6,543 nucleotides of DNA from assembly GCA_030624945.1 (NCBI GenBank), contig JAUXJB010000090.1, positions 1 through 6,543 of the forward strand, in the 5' to 3' direction. How positions within the stretch are numbered: position 1 is the first letter of the stretch; every line of letters starts with the position of its first letter. The DNA comes from Deltaproteobacteria bacterium (lineage in GTDB: Bacteria; Myxococcota_A; UBA9160; SZUA-336). The notes under the pieces are model-generated. The model searched no databases and was not told where the DNA came from. It was given only the letters and a program-made list of their open reading frames with translations. Of the stretch, positions 4,914 through 6,543 are shown piece after piece. The position numbers and the translations under genes are program-made.

Positions 4914-6543
4914 ATCTCCGAGCTCGAGGGCAAAACCTATGGTCTCAAGGCGAGCGAGCTGCGCCGCCTGCGAAACCTCTACAAGCGCAGGCTGCCGCGC
5001 AGCGCGCTGGTATCTGCCGAGTTCGCGCGGCGGCTGTCCGAGCTCTCCTCCGAGCTGGGCCGCCGGATCGGCGTCCTCGTGTCGCGTGCGGGACGGGTCG
5101 AGCACGTCACCGTGGGCGACGCGCTCGGGATCGAGCTCCCCGACTTCCGGCGGGTGCGTGGCGGAACAGGACGCTTGCGGGGCTTGCGCTTCATCCACAC
5201 GCACCTCGGCGGCGATGGGCTCACGCGCGATGACCTGACCGACCTCAGCTTGCTGCGCCTCGATGCGAGTGTGGGGATCCTGGTCGGCGGCGACGGACTG
5301 CCGCGGGCGGTCGACTACGCGTCGCTCCACCCCCCGGACGATTCCGACAAGCTGGTGGATCGGCACGAGCCCATCCACCCCGCCCGCCTCGACTTCGACT
5401 TTCTGGAGTGGATCGAAGACCTCGAGGAGCGCTTCGGCCAGGCACAGCGCGGCATCGAGGTCCAGGCGGGAGCCGAGCGAGCCGTACTCGTGGGCGTGGC
5501 CGTGGGGCGTGACCCCGACGCGGAGGATCGGCTCGCCGAGATGCACGAGCTCGCAGAGACGGCGGGCGTCGCGATCGTGGATTGCGTGTCGCAACGTCGG
5601 GGCAAGGCCGACCCGCGCTATCTGGTCGGCAAGGGCAAGATCCGCGACATCGTGATCCGCGCCTGGCAGCGCGGAGCGAGCCTGGTGCTCTTCGACCGCG
5701 ACCTCACGCCGACCCAGCTGCGTCACATCACCGATCTGGTCGAGGAGCGCATCGTCGACCGCACCCAGCTGATCCTCGATATCTTTGCTCAGCACGCCCG
5801 CAGCAAGGAGGGCCGCCTGCAGGTGGAGCTGGCACAGCTGCGCTATCGCCTGCCTCGTCTGACAGGCAAGGGCGAGTCGATGAGCCGCCTGGCCGGTGGC
5901 ATTGGCGGGAGGGGTCCGGGTGAGTCCAAGCTCGAGGTCGATCGCCGCCGCGTACGCGACCGCATCAAGCATCTCGAGCGCGGCCAGGCCACGGTCTCCA
6001 GGCAGCGCGCCACGCAACGTTCGCGGCGCAGCCGCGAGGGGCTCCCCGTACTCTCCATCGTGGGATACACGAACTCGGGCAAGTCGACGCTGCTAAATCG
6101 TCTGACGAACAGCGACGTGCTGACCGCGGACAAGCTGTTTGCGACGGTGGACCCGTCGTCGCGGCGGCTGCGCTTTCCGCACGAGCGGGACGTGATCGTG
6201 ACGGACACGGTTGGATTCATCCGCGACCTGCCACCGGACCTGATCGCCGGCTTCAAGGCGACCCTGGAAGAGATACGCGAGGCCCGGGTGCTGCTTCACG
6301 TCGTCGATGCGTCCAGTCCGTGTGCAGAGGAGCACGTCGCCGCGGTGCGCGAGATCCTCGAGGAGCTCGGTCTATCCGATAAGCCCGAATGCCTCGTGCT
6401 CAACAAGTGCGATCTCCTCGATCCCGAGGAAGCCGAGATCCTGGCGCGGCGCCTGCGAGGTGTGGCGGTCTCGGCGCGGAGCGGTGCCGGCGTCGAGGAC
6501 CTGCTCCGCCGCATCGAGCCGCTGCTCTTCCGCGAGGATGCCA
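4914..6543 (+). CDS. hflX: Ribosome-splitting GTPase HflX, long form (3' end beyond window)
   Basis: GTPase that binds the 50S subunit and splits stalled or stress-damaged 70S ribosomes. There are 543 codons in the window, open to the right edge. Numbered from the ATC, residues 1 to about 185 are an N-terminal extension absent from the 426-residue E. coli protein, starting with GKTYGLKASELRRL at 6-19. The common HflX N-terminal domain begins near AERAVLVGVAVG and has RYLVGKGKI at 235-243. The glycine-rich linker GGIGGRGPGE is at 328-337. The G domain has G1 GYTNSGKST at 384-392, G2 Thr411 in FATVDPSSRRL, G3 DTVGF at 431-435, G4 NKCD at 497-500, and G5 SAR at 520-522. No frameshift or internal stop is present. 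The start is non-standard: the frame has no ATG, GTG or TTG between a GTG at 4776, inside the opposite gene and upstream of the promoter, and a GTG at 5079, which would delete conserved sequence. It is divergent from the glycosyltransferase gene. Confidence 0.95.
   Translation, partial: MSELEGKTYGLKASELRRLRNLYKRRLPRSALVSAEFARRLSELSSELGRRIGVLVSRAGRVEHVTVGDALGIELPDFRRVRGGTGRLRGLRFIHTHLGGDGLTRDDLTDLSLLRLDASVGILVGGDGLPRAVDYASLHPPDDSDKLVDRHEPIHPARLDFDFLEWIEDLEERFGQAQRGIEVQAGAERAVLVGVAVGRDPDAEDRLAEMHELAETAGVAIVDCVSQRRGKADPRYLVGKGKIRDIVIRAWQRGASLVLFDRDLTPTQLRHITDLVEERIVDRTQLILDIFAQHARSKEGRLQVELAQLRYRLPRLTGKGESMSRLAGGIGGRGPGESKLEVDRRRVRDRIKHLERGQATVSRQRATQRSRRSREGLPVLSIVGYTNSGKSTLLNRLTNSDVLTADKLFATVDPSSRRLRFPHERDVIVTDTVGFIRDLPPDLIAGFKATLEEIREARVLLHVVDASSPCAEEHVAAVREILEELGLSDKPECLVLNKCDLLDPEEAEILARRLRGVAVSARSGAGVEDLLRRIEPLLFREDA

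Noticed and set aside
4839..6017. Long minus-strand open frame of about 390 codons opposite hflX
   Set aside because: It lies entirely antisense to a well-conserved HflX. Its composition (rich in Arg, Ala, Leu, Asp with no motif) is what GC-rich coding DNA yields on the opposite strand.

Overview
This is a GC-rich bacterial chromosomal segment, densely coding on both sides of one divergent junction. It looks like a core housekeeping locus rather than an accessory island. I see no insertion sequence, integrase, CRISPR array, tRNA, rRNA or phage gene. The host is probably a Gram-negative-like, high-GC bacterium. The long-form HflX and the style of the GlmS and GlmU proteins recall deltaproteobacterial groups such as Myxococcota, Desulfobacterota or Binatota, but this is an impression and was not tested.

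Layout. Four genes on the minus strand read leftward from about 4.83 kb to the left edge: a family 2 glycosyltransferase with an added Rossmann-like domain, then glmU, glmS, and the first 168 codons of a UvrD/PcrA-type helicase cut by the window edge. Spacings are 56, 11 and 7 bp, there is no terminator-like hairpin between them, and the glmS ribosome-binding site touches the glmU stop codon. They are therefore probably one operon. On the plus strand, a long-form hflX GTPase gene runs from about 4.91 kb off the right edge. Its five G motifs are present and only the extreme C-terminus is missing.

How the genes fit together. GlmS makes glucosamine-6-phosphate and GlmU performs the last two steps to UDP-GlcNAc. 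GlmM, the mutase between them, is not in the window. UDP-GlcNAc feeds peptidoglycan and surface glycans, so the upstream glycosyltransferase may belong to the same envelope theme. The helicase and HflX belong to DNA repair and ribosome rescue and have no obvious pathway link to the others.

The most notable details are the hflX start and two protein-level oddities. HflX has no ATG, GTG or TTG at the expected place, but a perfect AGGAGG sits 5 nt before an in-frame ATC exactly where the family's N-terminus should begin. GlmS has Gly instead of His in its usual HNG oxyanion-hole motif. The glycosyltransferase carries a C-terminal nucleotide-binding-like domain. I found no convincing previously undescribed multi-gene system.
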